DNA of 64,000 nt, from positions 5,185,016 to 5,249,015 of the forward strand of contig NC_052511.1 in the NCBI RefSeq assembly GCF_014356525.2. Direction: 5' to 3'. The stretch is from Nilaparvata lugens (Eukaryota > Arthropoda > Insecta > Hemiptera > Delphacidae). Positions within the stretch are counted from its first letter, which is position 1, and every line of letters starts with the position of its first letter. Of this stretch, positions 63,394-64,000 are shown one piece after another. The notes below the pieces were generated by a model. That model saw nothing but the letters and a program-made list of their open reading frames with translations, was not told where the DNA came from and ran no database searches. The position numbers and the translations under genes were made by a program.

Positions 63394-64000
63394 TCAGTTT
63401 CCATGTGTACTTTATAAGATTTATCCTTGTTTCTTTTATTTAATTCAACACAAATGAATATCTTTACACAAGAAAACAATTTCAGCTCATTACTGTATTA
63501 TTAACTTCAGTTATAAGAACCGTCAATATGATATGACAGTCACTTGTTTATAATAATTATGGTACGGTAATTTTCAACCGCATGTCATAATTCAAATAAC
63601 TGTAAATTGATGATATCAACATCACGGTTCGTAATTGATCAAGAAATACATAACTTGAATTTATCCTTCAAAGTTATATTATTTGCCCTCAATTTATCTT
63701 TCATATCTCATTTCTTGTTTACCCCAAAATATGAAAAAAACTGTTAATAATTTCTCTTGTGTTGACCTCAACTCCAGTCGTACCTAATTATAATAGATGA
63801 GTTGTAAGAAGTTATCTAACTAGGGTAAAGGTCTAACACATAGATCTTGAGTTAGAATATACCTAGGTTGAGGAGACTATTTGTAGAACTCGCTATTTTC
63901 TTACTTGTAATATCAACATCTACATTAATCTCAATTATTATTTAGGTTGGTTGCAAAGTCTTGGTTCATCAGTTTCAAAAAAATTCATCACATTTTTAGT
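63394..64000. other. AT-rich end of the window
   Basis: I see no gene, inverted repeat or tandem repeat here that I can support. Confidence 0.5.

Overview
The window is animal nuclear DNA, most likely from a hemipteran insect (planthopper-like; this is inferred from gene sequence and repeat style, and the species cannot be fixed from sequence alone). It is AT-rich and intron-rich, with GT-AG introns and dense small inverted-repeat transposons. It carries most of two genes, both on the + strand.

Gene 1 (819-31663) is Smurf, a HECT-type E3 ubiquitin ligase of the C2-WW-WW-WW-HECT class. The 5' end, including the start codon and first part of the C2 domain, lies upstream of the window. Thirteen exons join in one consistent frame of 805 codons plus a stop. 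They encode most of the C2 domain, a Gly-rich linker with WW1, a Ser/Asn-rich linker, WW2+WW3, a Pro/Thr/Ala-rich linker and a complete HECT domain with its catalytic Cys at 31562-31564. Oddities are a candidate mutually exclusive C2 exon (2519-2627), a 140-nt linker exon present twice in a 1.75-kb tandem duplication, a chain of about 12 tandem copies of one exon/donor junction, a GC-AG intron, and a long hairpin in the proximal 3' UTR.

Gene 2 (38549-55581) is a Cdk2-type cyclin-dependent kinase of 313 residues in five coding exons. Exon 4 and most of exon 5 occur twice. The left copy (45303-47970) sits inside an array of a 199-bp satellite, and its exon 5 reads from kinase sequence straight into satellite, which adds a 24-residue tail. 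The right copy (about 51472-55581) is the intact gene end. The left copy and satellite are bounded by inverted copies of another repeat (43714-49922).

Introns and flanks are packed with terminal-inverted-repeat elements, which I label M1-M13 for reference. Several families recur: M1 (GTGCGTACAGA ends), M2 (CATAGAGAAAC ends, 7-bp target duplication), M6 (GTCCACGTTATAATGGCAG ends), M7 (GCCGGTTGCACAAAA ends), M10 (ACCGGTTTCGGTT motif). One M2 copy carries an inverted fragment of the Smurf C2 exon with its splice donor, and another carries GC-rich coding-like DNA, so this family looks able to capture gene fragments. Broken mariner-like transposases and a PIF/Harbinger-like MADF remnant are also present. 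33.3-36.5 kb and 57-60.6 kb are AT-rich with no gene that I can support. A short antisense open frame at 63.1-63.4 kb is unassigned.
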